From: an uncultured Blautia sp.
GTDB taxonomy: Bacteria > Bacillota > Clostridia > Lachnospirales > Lachnospiraceae
Reading direction: 5' to 3'
Assembly: GCA_934424575.1 (NCBI GenBank)
Contig: CAKRXU010000008.1
Coordinates: 19,493 to 83,492, forward strand
DNA: 64,000 nt
Shown here: piece by piece, positions 33,912-41,954 of the stretch
How positions within the stretch are numbered: position 1 is the first letter of the stretch
How the letters are laid out: the number at the start of each line of letters is the position of its first letter
Translations under genes and position numbers: made by a program
The notes under the pieces: model-generated
The model's database searches: none
What the model saw: only the letters and a program-made list of their open reading frames with translations
What the model was told of the DNA's origin: nothing

Positions 33912-35177
33912 ATGAAAACAAAAGCAGTGAGAATGTATGGAACAAGAGATTTAAGACTGGAAGAGTTTGAATTACCGCAGATTAAAGACGACGAGATCCT
34001 CGTAAAGATCATGAGTGACAGCATCTGCATGTCCACCTACAAACTGGCAGAGCAGGGCAAGAAACACAAAAGAGCACCACAGAACATCGACACCAACCCG
34101 ATCATCATCGGACATGAATTCGCAGGCGTGATCGTAGAAGTCGGTGAAAAATGGAAAGATCAGTTCAAACCGGGAATGAAATTTGCACAGCAGCCGGCAC
34201 TGAACTACAAAGGAAGCCTTGCATCTCCTGGATATTCCTATGAATACTTCGGTGGAGCCTGCACTTACTGCATCATCCCTCACGAAGTTATGGAACTTGG
34301 CTGCCTGATGCCATACGAAGGTGACAGCTTCTTCGGAGCTTCCCTCGGTGAGCCGATGAGCTGTATCATCGGAGGATACCACGGAAACTATCACACAAAC
34401 AAACGTAACCATGACCTTTCCGTAGGAACAAAAGCAGGCGGCGATATCATCATCCTCGGCGGCTGCGGACCGATGGGACTTGGTGCAGTCAGCTACGGTA
34501 TCCAGATCGAAAACCGCCCGAAACGAATCGTCGTAACAGACATTGATGATGCCAAGATCGAGCGTGCAAGAGAGGTTATCCCGGAAGCAAAAGCAGCAGA
34601 AAACGGCGTAGAACTTCTTTATGTAAACACCGCAAAAATGGCTGATCCGGTCGAAGAATTAAAAGCGATCACCGGAGGCAAAGGCTATGATGATGTATTC
34701 GTATACATTCCAAACAGAGCGGTTGCAGAAATGGGTGACAAGCTCCTTGCATTCGATGGCTGCATGAACTTCTTTGCAGGCCCGACAGACAACCAGTTCA
34801 AAGCAGAGATCAATCTGTACAACTGCCATTATACAAGCACACATATTCTCGGTACTACAGGTGGAAACAACGATGACCTGATCGAAGCGAATGAACTGGC
34901 TGCCAAAGGAAAGATCGAACCGGCAGTTATGGTAACACATGTCGGCGGTATCGACAGTATCGCAGAGACAACCCTGAACCTGCCAAAGATCCCGGGCGGC
35001 AAGAAGTTAAGCTATACACAGTTCAACATGCCGATGACAGCAATTGAAGATTTTGGAAAACTCGGCGAGACCGATCCACTCTTCAAGAAACTGGACGAGA
35101 TCTGCAAAGCAAACCGCGGTCTGTGGAGTGCAGAAGCAGAGAGAGTATTATTCGATCACTTTGGTGTGGAATACTAA
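33912..35177 (+). CDS. Zinc-type dehydrogenase of the L-sorbose-1-phosphate reductase (SorE) family
   Basis: A 421-residue medium-chain dehydrogenase. SorE interconverts L-sorbose 1-phosphate and D-glucitol 6-phosphate with NAD(P)H. The N-terminal KAVRMYGTRDLRLEEFELP, the PIIIGHEFAGVIVEVGEKW zinc/catalytic region, the cofactor motif ILGGCGPMGLGAVSYG, and the later CMNFFAGPTDNQF and LPKIPGGKKLSY resemble SorE closely from memory of that family. It is the last gene of the EIIA-kinase unit and probably oxidises the phosphorylated polyol made by the PTS, or reduces a ketose phosphate. AAGGAG precedes the ATG and a strong terminator follows. Confidence 0.82.
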   Translation: MKTKAVRMYGTRDLRLEEFELPQIKDDEILVKIMSDSICMSTYKLAEQGKKHKRAPQNIDTNPIIIGHEFAGVIVEVGEKWKDQFKPGMKFAQQPALNYKGSLASPGYSYEYFGGACTYCIIPHEVMELGCLMPYEGDSFFGASLGEPMSCIIGGYHGNYHTNKRNHDLSVGTKAGGDIIILGGCGPMGLGAVSYGIQIENRPKRIVVTDIDDAKIERAREVIPEAKAAENGVELLYVNTAKMADPVEELKAITGGKGYDDVFVYIPNRAVAEMGDKLLAFDGCMNFFAGPTDNQFKAEINLYNCHYTSTHILGTTGGNNDDLIEANELAAKGKIEPAVMVTHVGGIDSIAETTLNLPKIPGGKKLSYTQFNMPMTAIEDFGKLGETDPLFKKLDEICKANRGLWSAEAERVLFDHFGVEY

Positions 35178-35200
35178 AAACAGATAAAAAATATATTTTT

Positions 35201-35231
35201 TGCCGGCGGGAATTTCCAGCCGGCATTTTTT
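35201..35231 (+). terminator. Terminator of the PTS/dehydrogenase operon
   Basis: The stem TGCCGGC/GCCGGCA is followed by six T's. Confidence 0.88.
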
Positions 35232-35320
35232 ATATGGAATTAAGAAAATTTAAGAAAATATTCAGAGAAAAGTAATATTATTATGTAAAAATGATAAGAG
35301 CAAAGGCAGGTGAACAAGTA

Positions 35321-36841
35321 ATGGATAATGTACTAAAATATTTAGAAAAAACAGCAGAGAAATTTCCAGAAAAGACAGCTGTTGATGATGGAGATCAGCA
35401 GTTTACATATCAGGAACTTCTGGAGCGGGCAAGATGCTTTGGACGCTCTTTTCTGGACAAGACAACTCCGGGCAGACCGGTCGCGATTCTGAGAGAAAAA
35501 GGCTCAGAAGTTCTGGCGGCTATGTTTGGAGTTGTTTATGCAGGATGTTTTTATGTAATGATCGATCCGGAGCAGCCACTTGAAAGACTGAAAGACATCC
35601 TTGCAGTCCTGGATACAGATCTGGTAGTCACAGACGGCAGATACAGGCATCAGCTTGACGATGCGGGTTATCAGGGACAGATCTATCTTCTGGATCAGGA
35701 ATGTGCAGAAAATCCTCTTACAGAGCAGGATATGGAGAAACTGAAAGAAAGACGCTCCGGGGCAAAGAATACAGATCTTTTGTATGGTATTTTTACTTCA
35801 GGTTCCACGGGCAAACCGAAATGTGTTGCAGTCAACCATCAGTCAGTTATTGACTTTATCGGTCATTTTACGAAGCAGTTCCAGATTACAGAGCAGGACC
35901 GTATTGGCAATCAGGCACCGTTTGATTTTGATGTTTCCGTAAAGGATATTTATTCTGCGATCATGACAGGCGCGACTCTGGTGCTGGTTCCGAAGAAACT
36001 GTTTGCACTTCCTCCGAAACTTCTTGATTACCTTTGTGACAAAAAGATCACAGTTATGATATGGGCGGTTTCAGCTCTCTGTCTGATCTCATCGCTCAAA
36101 GGTCTGAAATATAAGATCCCGGAAGATGCAAGGATGATCATGTTCAGCGGTGAAGTTATGCCGGTGAAGCAGATGAGACTCTGGCAGCAGGCTCTCCCGC
36201 AGACCAAATTTATCAATCTGTATGGACCATCAGAAATTACCTGTAACTGTACATGGTATCCGGTACAGAGAGAATTTCAGGATGGCGAAGTGATCCCGGC
36301 AGGCAGGGCTTTTGATGGAAGAACGGTATTTCTCCTTGATGAGGCTGGTGCAGAGATCACGGAAGCCGGCAAAACAGGTGAGATCTGTGTTGCAGGTGAG
36401 TCACTGGCAGATGGTTACTATCATAATGAAGAGGAAACTGCACGCAGGTTTGTTCAGGGGACGATCGCTTCTACCGGACAGAATACAAGATATTATAAGA
36501 CAGGTGATCTTGGATATTATGGCGAGGATGAGAACCTGTATTTTGCCGGAAGAAAAGATTTTCAGATCAAACATATGGGACACAGGATCGAGCTGGAAGA
36601 GATTGAAAGAGCTTTTGAGAAACTTGACGGAGTTTCAAGATGCTGCTGTCTGTTTGACAAAAAACGTAACAAACTTCTGGGATTTTATACTGGCGACAGC
36701 GAAGAAAAAGAAGTTCATCAGGAACTCAAACGTTATCTTCCGTTATACATGATCCCAGCAAAGATCCGCAGGATCGAAAAGATGCCTCTGAATAAAAATG
36801 GCAAGATCGATCGCAAATATCTTGCTCAGGAATGGGAGTAA
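35321..36841 (+). CDS. Stand-alone amino-acid adenylation enzyme (DltA/NRPS A-domain type)
   Basis: A 506-residue ANL-family enzyme that should activate an amino acid as aminoacyl-AMP and load it onto a carrier protein. Core motifs are intact: A3 IFTSGSTGKPK (about 157-167), A4 FDVSV with the amino-group-binding Asp204, A5 NLYGPSE (299-305), A7 YKTGDLGYY, A8 GRKDFQIKHMGHRIELEEIE and A10 NKNGK with catalytic Lys495. It has no fused carrier, condensation or thioesterase domain. A PLP decarboxylase gene and an acyl carrier gene follow directly, so the carrier at 38025 is the likely partner. DltB and DltD are absent, so wall teichoic acid D-alanylation is not supported. The start was set at the ATG after CAGGTG; an upstream ATG at 35291 lacks a ribosome binding site. 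Confidence 0.87.
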   Translation: MDNVLKYLEKTAEKFPEKTAVDDGDQQFTYQELLERARCFGRSFLDKTTPGRPVAILREKGSEVLAAMFGVVYAGCFYVMIDPEQPLERLKDILAVLDTDLVVTDGRYRHQLDDAGYQGQIYLLDQECAENPLTEQDMEKLKERRSGAKNTDLLYGIFTSGSTGKPKCVAVNHQSVIDFIGHFTKQFQITEQDRIGNQAPFDFDVSVKDIYSAIMTGATLVLVPKKLFALPPKLLDYLCDKKITVMIWAVSALCLISSLKGLKYKIPEDARMIMFSGEVMPVKQMRLWQQALPQTKFINLYGPSEITCNCTWYPVQREFQDGEVIPAGRAFDGRTVFLLDEAGAEITEAGKTGEICVAGESLADGYYHNEEETARRFVQGTIASTGQNTRYYKTGDLGYYGEDENLYFAGRKDFQIKHMGHRIELEEIERAFEKLDGVSRCCCLFDKKRNKLLGFYTGDSEEKEVHQELKRYLPLYMIPAKIRRIEKMPLNKNGKIDRKYLAQEWE

Positions 36842-36846
36842 TGGTT

Positions 36847-38022
36847 ATGCAGACAAAAGAACTGGAAAAGGCAGCAGGATTTGGGACACCACTTTATGTA
36901 TTCCATGAAGAAGAACTGAAAGAAACCACCGGACGTCTGCAGGCGACACTGGGTAAGGTCGCAGGTCTTTGTTATGCAATGAAAGCGAATCCTTTCCTTG
37001 TAAAGATAATGGAGCAGCTTGTTGACCGTATTGAGGTCTGTTCCATGGGAGAATTTGCAATCTGTGAGGAACAAAAAATAGCACCAGAGAAAATTCTGGT
37101 ATCAGGCGTCCTCAAAAAGGCAGAAAAGCTCAATGCAGTTCTGGATAAATATGGGAATTCCTGTATGTATACAGCAGAATCCATGCAGCAGTTTGAGCTC
37201 CTGAAAAACTGGTCAATGGAACATAAGCAGGAGATTTCTGTATTTCCAAGACTCACCAGTGGAAATCAGTTTGGAATGGATCAGAAAACAATAGAAAAGC
37301 TGGTCGAAAACAGACAGGAGTATCCATTCCTTAAAATCCGGGGAATTCATTATTTTTCCGGTACACAGAAACGTTCTGTCAGCAAAATCCAGAAAGAACT
37401 GGAAAAGCTGGATGTCTTTCTTGGTGAACTGAAAGAAAAATATAGATTTGAGCCAGAAGAACTGGAATATGGTCCGGGTCTGCCGGTTTCTTATTTTGAT
37501 CCCTCAAAAGAAATTGGAGAAGAGGGGCTTATGGAGATCGTCCGGACAGTGGAACAGATGCATTTTTCCGGAAAGATCACTTTTGAGATGGGAAGAGCTT
37601 TTGCGGCAGACTGTGGTTATTATCTCACAAAGATCATGGATGTCAAATCAAGTGATGACAAAAACTATTGCATTACGGATGGTGGGATCCATCATCTTAA
37701 TTATGACGGGCAGATCAGAGGAATGTATGAACCTCCTATGGAAATCCTTGCCAAGGAGCGACAGGGAGAAGAAAAGAACTGGACGATCTGCGGAAGCCTT
37801 TGTACAGTAAATGACATCATGGTGCAGAAACTGGCCATTACAGAGCCAAAACCAGGAGATATACTGGTATTTAAAAGAACGGGAGCGTATTCTTCGATGG
37901 AAGGAATGCTGTTGTTCTTAAGTCACAGCCTTCCTAAAATTCTGCTGTATAATAAAGAAGAAGGTTTCAGACAGATAAGAAAAGCTTATCAGACTTATAA
38001 ATGGAATATGGAGGAAAAATAA
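36847..38022 (+). CDS. Fold-type III PLP decarboxylase, diaminopimelate-decarboxylase-like, probably acting on a carrier-bound amino acid
   Basis: A 391-residue alanine-racemase-fold decarboxylase. The PLP lysine is in YAMKANP (Lys46). HYFSGTQ (about 169-175), EMGRAFAADCGYY (Glu247, Gly249, Arg250; usually EPGR) and LCTVND with Cys319 correspond to the phosphate-binding and intersubunit catalytic motifs. Free diaminopimelate decarboxylases have CESGD at that last site. The LCTxxD form is closer to carrier-linked decarboxylases such as BtrK of butirosin synthesis, which decarboxylates glutamyl-ACP; that link is from memory. The start was chosen at the second ATG, 8 bases after GGGAG. It sits between an adenylation enzyme and an ACP. 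Confidence 0.8.
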   Translation: MQTKELEKAAGFGTPLYVFHEEELKETTGRLQATLGKVAGLCYAMKANPFLVKIMEQLVDRIEVCSMGEFAICEEQKIAPEKILVSGVLKKAEKLNAVLDKYGNSCMYTAESMQQFELLKNWSMEHKQEISVFPRLTSGNQFGMDQKTIEKLVENRQEYPFLKIRGIHYFSGTQKRSVSKIQKELEKLDVFLGELKEKYRFEPEELEYGPGLPVSYFDPSKEIGEEGLMEIVRTVEQMHFSGKITFEMGRAFAADCGYYLTKIMDVKSSDDKNYCITDGGIHHLNYDGQIRGMYEPPMEILAKERQGEEKNWTICGSLCTVNDIMVQKLAITEPKPGDILVFKRTGAYSSMEGMLLFLSHSLPKILLYNKEEGFRQIRKAYQTYKWNMEEK

Positions 38023-38024
38023 CA

Positions 38025-38252
38025 ATGGAAACTTTACTTGAAATCTTAAATGATATTGATGAAACTGTAGACTGGGAAAACGAAACAGCACTGATCGATG
38101 ATCGTATCCTGGATTCTTTTGGTGTGATCAGCCTGATCTCTGAACTGGAAGATCAGTTTGAGGTTGAGATCGATGCATCCGAAATTATTCCGGAGAATTT
38201 CAATTCTGCAGATGCTATGTGGAAAATGATCCAGAGATTACAGGAAAACTAA
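38025..38252 (+). CDS. Acyl carrier protein (aminoacyl carrier)
   Basis: A 75-residue acidic helical carrier protein. The phosphopantetheine attachment serine is Ser31 in LDSFGVISL (the D-S-L/F motif), with typical flanking helices and a conserved FNSADAMWKMI tail. It starts 2 bases after the decarboxylase stop and follows GGAGG. Size and neighbours match DltC-like or BtrI-like stand-alone carriers. It most likely holds the amino acid supplied by the adenylation enzyme while the decarboxylase acts. Confidence 0.88.
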   Translation: METLLEILNDIDETVDWENETALIDDRILDSFGVISLISELEDQFEVEIDASEIIPENFNSADAMWKMIQRLQEN

Positions 38253-38269
38253 ATATAACACGCAAAAAC

Positions 38270-38300
38270 GAAGGGCTGGTTTCAGTGAAACCAGTCCTTC
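38270..38300 (-). terminator. Terminator of the bio operon, overlapping the bioA stop codon
   Basis: A 13-bp stem GAAGGGCTGGTTT/AAACCAGTCCTTC with a 5-base loop. The T-run is on the minus strand, after bioA. On the plus strand it may also stop the ACP transcript, but without a U-tract. Confidence 0.75.
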
Positions 38301-39466
38301 ATTACGTCAAAGATCTGAATCAGTTCCCCGTCGGAGATCACATAAGGGACCATAGAATACATATAGTTTAAGAACGGTCTGCAGAAGACACCACGTTCAT
38401 AGGCAAACTGCTGGAAGCCTTCCAGGGTCTTGGGATCGTGGACTTCCACGCAGGTACAGCCGCCCATGACACGGACTTCTTTGATGCGTGGGTCAGAGAA
38501 ATTTTTCATTTCCTGACGGGAGATCTGTTCGATATGCCGGATCTTGCTCATATAATCGTCACGCTCAAAGATTTCAATTCCCTTAAGTGCAACTGCACAG
38601 GCAAGTGGATTTCCCATAAAGGTCGGACCGTGCATCAGGGCAAGGCGGTCATCGTCGCTGTAAAAAGCGTCAAAGACTTTGTGGTTTGCGACCGTGACAG
38701 CATGTCCGATATAACCTCCGGTCAGGGCTTTTCCGAGAACCAGGATGTCCGGAAGGACAAGGTCTGCCACAAAGCGGTTTCCGGTACGGCCAAATCCAGT
38801 AGCAACCTCGTCAAAGATCAGAAGTACATCATACTGATCACACAGTTCTCTGGCACGTTTCAGGAAAGAAATATCATACATCCGCATGCCGCCGGCACCC
38901 TGAAGGAGCGGTTCTACGATAAAGCAGTTCAGCCTGTCGTGGTAAAGTTCAAATGCTTCCTCAAGCGCCGGGATTTCTGTCGGGATATGGACAACGCCTT
39001 CTTTTTTGTCAAAAGCGAAATGATAATCTTCGTCATCGCCGACTTCCATTGCCTTGAAGGTGTCTCCGTGGTAGGCATGTTCCAGAGCCAGCACCAGAGG
39101 GCGTTTTCTTCCCTGATTAGTGTTGTACTGGAGAGCCATCTTAAGAGAAACTTCTACTGCAACACTTCCTGAGTCGGAAAAGAAGCAGTAGTCCAGGTCA
39201 CCCGGAAGAAATTCCTGGAGTTTATCAGAAAGTTTTTCTACCGGCTCATGGGTAAGACCGCCGAGCATTACATGGCAGAAATGGTCAGCCTGTTCTTTGA
39301 TGGCGTTGGTCAGTTCCGGATGTTTGTAGCCGTGGATCATGCACCACCAGGAAGAGATCGAATCGATCAGTTTCTGGTCTTTGGTGTAGAGATACACGCC
39401 TTCTGCATCCAGGATCTTATAAGGTTCTTTCATTGTTTTCATCTGTTCATAAGGATACCATATCAT
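38282..39466 (-). CDS. bioA: Adenosylmethionine-8-amino-7-oxononanoate aminotransferase
   Basis: BioA makes 7,8-diaminopelargonate from KAPA with SAM as the amino donor. At 394 residues it is slightly shorter than the 430-450 of many BioA proteins. It starts WYPYEQM close to the catalytic SSWWCMIHGYKHPEL motif. PLP-site motifs are SGSVAVEVSLKMALQY, FDEVATGFGRTG and the Schiff-base lysine in LGKALTGGYIG. It is the last gene of bioY-B-D-A and its start overlaps the bioD stop (ATGA). Confidence 0.93.
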   Translation of the reverse strand: MIWYPYEQMKTMKEPYKILDAEGVYLYTKDQKLIDSISSWWCMIHGYKHPELTNAIKEQADHFCHVMLGGLTHEPVEKLSDKLQEFLPGDLDYCFFSDSGSVAVEVSLKMALQYNTNQGRKRPLVLALEHAYHGDTFKAMEVGDDEDYHFAFDKKEGVVHIPTEIPALEEAFELYHDRLNCFIVEPLLQGAGGMRMYDISFLKRARELCDQYDVLLIFDEVATGFGRTGNRFVADLVLPDILVLGKALTGGYIGHAVTVANHKVFDAFYSDDDRLALMHGPTFMGNPLACAVALKGIEIFERDDYMSKIRHIEQISRQEMKNFSDPRIKEVRVMGGCTCVEVHDPKTLEGFQQFAYERGVFCRPFLNYMYSMVPYVISDGELIQIFDVMKDWFH

Positions 39467-40161
39467 CTGATCTTCACCTCGTCATAAAGTGCACTCAGCA
39501 CATCTGCATCTGTCTCAAGTTCTGTGGCATTGTCCTGTACCTTCGCAAGCACAGGAAGCCCTGTCATATGTTCACACATGAAAATATTATCTTCTTCCAT
39601 GATGTTTCCCGGATGGTAATGATTAAAAATGATGCCCTTAAGCGGAAGGTTGTGTGCCTTCATATATTCGAAAGTCAGGACAACACTGTTGATCGTGCCA
39701 AGGCCGGCATCGGCAACAAGGATACTGGAAAGCCCAAATTCCCGGATTACATCTTCAAGCTGGATCTTGCACTCATCAAAACAGAGAGGGCAGAGGATTC
39801 CGCCGCTTCCTTCCATCGTGATGTAGTCATAGTTTTCTGCGACTTTTGCAAAACCTTCGCGGACAACAGCGAGGTCAACAGGATTTCCTTCCACGCGGGA
39901 GGCAAGGTGTGGTGACCAGGCATTTTCGTACACATAAGGGCACATTTCGCCAAGCGGCTGTGAGATTCCAGACATCTGCCGTACAAAAAGTGCATCACCC
40001 GGGATCAGGCTTCCGTCTGGCCGGCGGTCATTTCCACTCATGGCTGCCTTGTAATATGCAGGATTCTTGCCTGTCTGTGCAAGTTTTTTTACGATCAGTC
40101 CGGCGATGAAGGTTTTGCCGATGTCTGTACCGGTTCCGGTGAGAAAAATTGCTTTGCTCAT
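39463..40161 (-). CDS. bioD: Dethiobiotin synthetase
   Basis: BioD closes the ureido ring of dethiobiotin using CO2 and ATP. The 232-residue protein has the P-loop TGTGTDIGKTFIAGL (residues 7-21), YYKAAMSG, the EGSGGILCPL motif (about 117-126) and VADAGLGTINSVVLT. It lies between bioB (7-base gap) and bioA (overlap), so it is translated from the same message. Confidence 0.95.
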   Translation of the reverse strand: MSKAIFLTGTGTDIGKTFIAGLIVKKLAQTGKNPAYYKAAMSGNDRRPDGSLIPGDALFVRQMSGISQPLGEMCPYVYENAWSPHLASRVEGNPVDLAVVREGFAKVAENYDYITMEGSGGILCPLCFDECKIQLEDVIREFGLSSILVADAGLGTINSVVLTFEYMKAHNLPLKGIIFNHYHPGNIMEEDNIFMCEHMTGLPVLAKVQDNATELETDADVLSALYDEVKIR

Positions 40162-40168
40162 TTTTACT

Positions 40169-41152
40169 TTACACTTCCTTCCAGTATTCAGGAGTCACGT
40201 CACGTCCCATGTCAGCGAGCATCTGGCGGTCGCTTCGAATCGTCGCGCAGGCAACGGTGGTCAGCATGTTTCCGGTGATGGAAGCGGAAGCTCCGGCCTT
40301 GAAAGCAGTTTCTCCGTCGTTGGTGAGAAGAGCGCGTCCGGCAGCGAGACGGATGTTTGCCTCCGGGTTGATATAGCGGAAGAAAGCGATCGTGCGGAGG
40401 ATATCTGGCTCAGAAAGTTCCGGAAGATGTTCCAGTGGAGTTCCCGGGATCGGCATCAGGGCGTTGATCGGGATGGAATCAATACCAAGTTCGGCAAGGC
40501 TGATCGCCATATCCAGACGGTCTTCCCAGGTCTCCCCCATGCCGATGATGCCGCCGGAGCAGGCACACATGCCCTCAGCTTTGACTTTTTTGAGGGTTTC
40601 GATCTTCATGTCGTAAGTGTGTGTGGTGCAGATGTTCGGGAAATTTCTGCGGGAAGTCTCGATGTTGTGATGGTAGCTGGTCACGCCTGCTTCGTGAAGA
40701 CGGTGAAGCTGTTCTGCGGAGATAAATCCCATGGAAGCACAGAGGTCGATCTTGCATTCTTTATGCATAGTCTCATAAGCATGGATCGCCTGGTCGAATT
40801 CTTTTCCTGTCAGAGCTTTTCCGGCGGTGACGATGGAAAAACGGTCAACACCTTCGGACTCGTTCATCTTACAGGCTTCGAGGATTTTTTCCTCCGGAAG
40901 AAAATCGTAAACTTCGCAGGAAGTGTGGTGGTGTGCGGACTGTGCACAGTATTTACAGTCTTCCGGGCATCTGCCGCTGCGTCCGTTGATGATCGAGCAG
41001 AGGTCTACTTTGTCTCCGATACAGGCCTTGCGGATGCGGTCTGCACCTTCGCATAATTCATCCAGATCGCAGGTGAGAAAGAAGGAAAGATCATCCTCTC
41101 TTGTGATCCTGCGTCCGTCAATGATTTCCTGGGCTAAAGTAAGTGGGTTCAT
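40169..41152 (-). CDS. bioB: Biotin synthase
   Basis: BioB is the radical SAM enzyme that inserts sulfur into dethiobiotin. The 327-residue protein has the 4Fe-4S motif CPEDCKYCAQSAHH, the N-terminal DLCSIINGRSG, YHHNIETSRRNFP, GIIGMGETWEDR, PINALMPIPGTPLE and the conserved Arg of the LAAGR motif. The start overlaps the bioY stop. It needs SAM and iron-sulfur sulfur, linking it to the sulfur genes to the right. Confidence 0.97.
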   Translation of the reverse strand: MNPLTLAQEIIDGRRITREDDLSFFLTCDLDELCEGADRIRKACIGDKVDLCSIINGRSGRCPEDCKYCAQSAHHHTSCEVYDFLPEEKILEACKMNESEGVDRFSIVTAGKALTGKEFDQAIHAYETMHKECKIDLCASMGFISAEQLHRLHEAGVTSYHHNIETSRRNFPNICTTHTYDMKIETLKKVKAEGMCACSGGIIGMGETWEDRLDMAISLAELGIDSIPINALMPIPGTPLEHLPELSEPDILRTIAFFRYINPEANIRLAAGRALLTNDGETAFKAGASASITGNMLTTVACATIRSDRQMLADMGRDVTPEYWKEV

Positions 41153-41739
41153 TTTGCTGTCTCCTCCGTATGTAATAAAGTTGTATTGGAATCAGAAAGG
41201 TACTGGATCACGACCGGACGGACACGTCTGGCAATGATGGCACCAAGGATGCTTAAAGCGATGTCACCAGGTACTGCAAGAAGGAAGCAGTAGAGGATGA
41301 GCGGCCAGATCCCGATCGGTGTGTTGATCACATAATTGCAGATCACGTAGTAGTAGATCATGCCGCAGGCATAGACGATCATAAGTCCCGCCAGGTTTGC
41401 GAGCAGGTAGCGGAAGATCGTCTTTTTCTTCAGATGTTCTGCGATACGTCCTGTCACGTAAGTTCCGAGGCAGAAACCGATGATATAACCAAAACTCGGC
41501 TTAAAGACATACCAGAGACCGCCGCCCTCGGAGAAGATTGGAAGCCCTGCAAGTCCAAGAAGCATGTAGGCAACGACAGAGATCGTTCCCCGCTTCGAAC
41601 CAAGCAGCAGCCCGGCAAGCATCGTAAACAGATACTGCAAAGTAAAAGGAACCACCGGCACCGGGATCTTGATAAAAGCCCCCGCCGCGATCAGCGCAGT
41701 AAAAAGACTGCAGTAGATTAAAGTTTTCGTCTTTGACAT
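41149..41739 (-). CDS. bioY: BioY biotin transporter (ECF S component)
   Basis: A 196-residue membrane protein with about six helices. Typical BioY motifs are FIKIPVPVVPFTLQYLFTMLAGLLLGSKRG (first third) and GLPIFSEGGG. It captures biotin, alone or with the shared ECF module. The start was placed at the ATG 4 bases after GGAGG on the minus strand; the longer frame has no ribosome binding site. It leads the bio operon directly behind a BirA box. Confidence 0.94.
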   Translation of the reverse strand: MSKTKTLIYCSLFTALIAAGAFIKIPVPVVPFTLQYLFTMLAGLLLGSKRGTISVVAYMLLGLAGLPIFSEGGGLWYVFKPSFGYIIGFCLGTYVTGRIAEHLKKKTIFRYLLANLAGLMIVYACGMIYYYVICNYVINTPIGIWPLILYCFLLAVPGDIALSILGAIIARRVRPVVIQYLSDSNTTLLHTEETAK

Positions 41740-41770
41740 TTGTAAACCTCCAAAATCTTTATGGTTTACA

Positions 41771-41823
41771 ATTTTAAAAGAAAGAACGTAGATTGTCAAC
41801 TTAAAAAATAAAAAAGTTTACAA
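41771..41823 (-). promoter_or_regulatory. BirA operator overlapping the bioY promoter
   Basis: TTGTCAAC (41793-41800), 15-base spacer, GTTTACAA (41816-41823) matches the firmicute BirA box TTGTNAAC-N14-16-GTTNACAA. On the minus strand the -35 TTGACA (41794-41799) lies within one half-site, followed by a 17-base spacer and TAAAAT (41771-41776). Biotinoyl-AMP-bound BirA would therefore block transcription when biotin is plentiful. Confidence 0.88.
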
Positions 41824-41954
41824 TTGTATTGAAAGGAAAACAACGATTTTAAAGAAAGTCAGGATTTCGTAAAAAGTGGTCAAAATATGGCTGGTATTTT
41901 TCTGGAAAAGATATTATGATAAAATTCCAAGTTATATTTTACAGGAGAAAAGGT

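Noticed and set aside
35321..38252. A dlt (teichoic acid D-alanylation) operon
   Set aside because: The adenylation enzyme and carrier resemble DltA and DltC, but DltB and DltD are missing and a decarboxylase lies between them.
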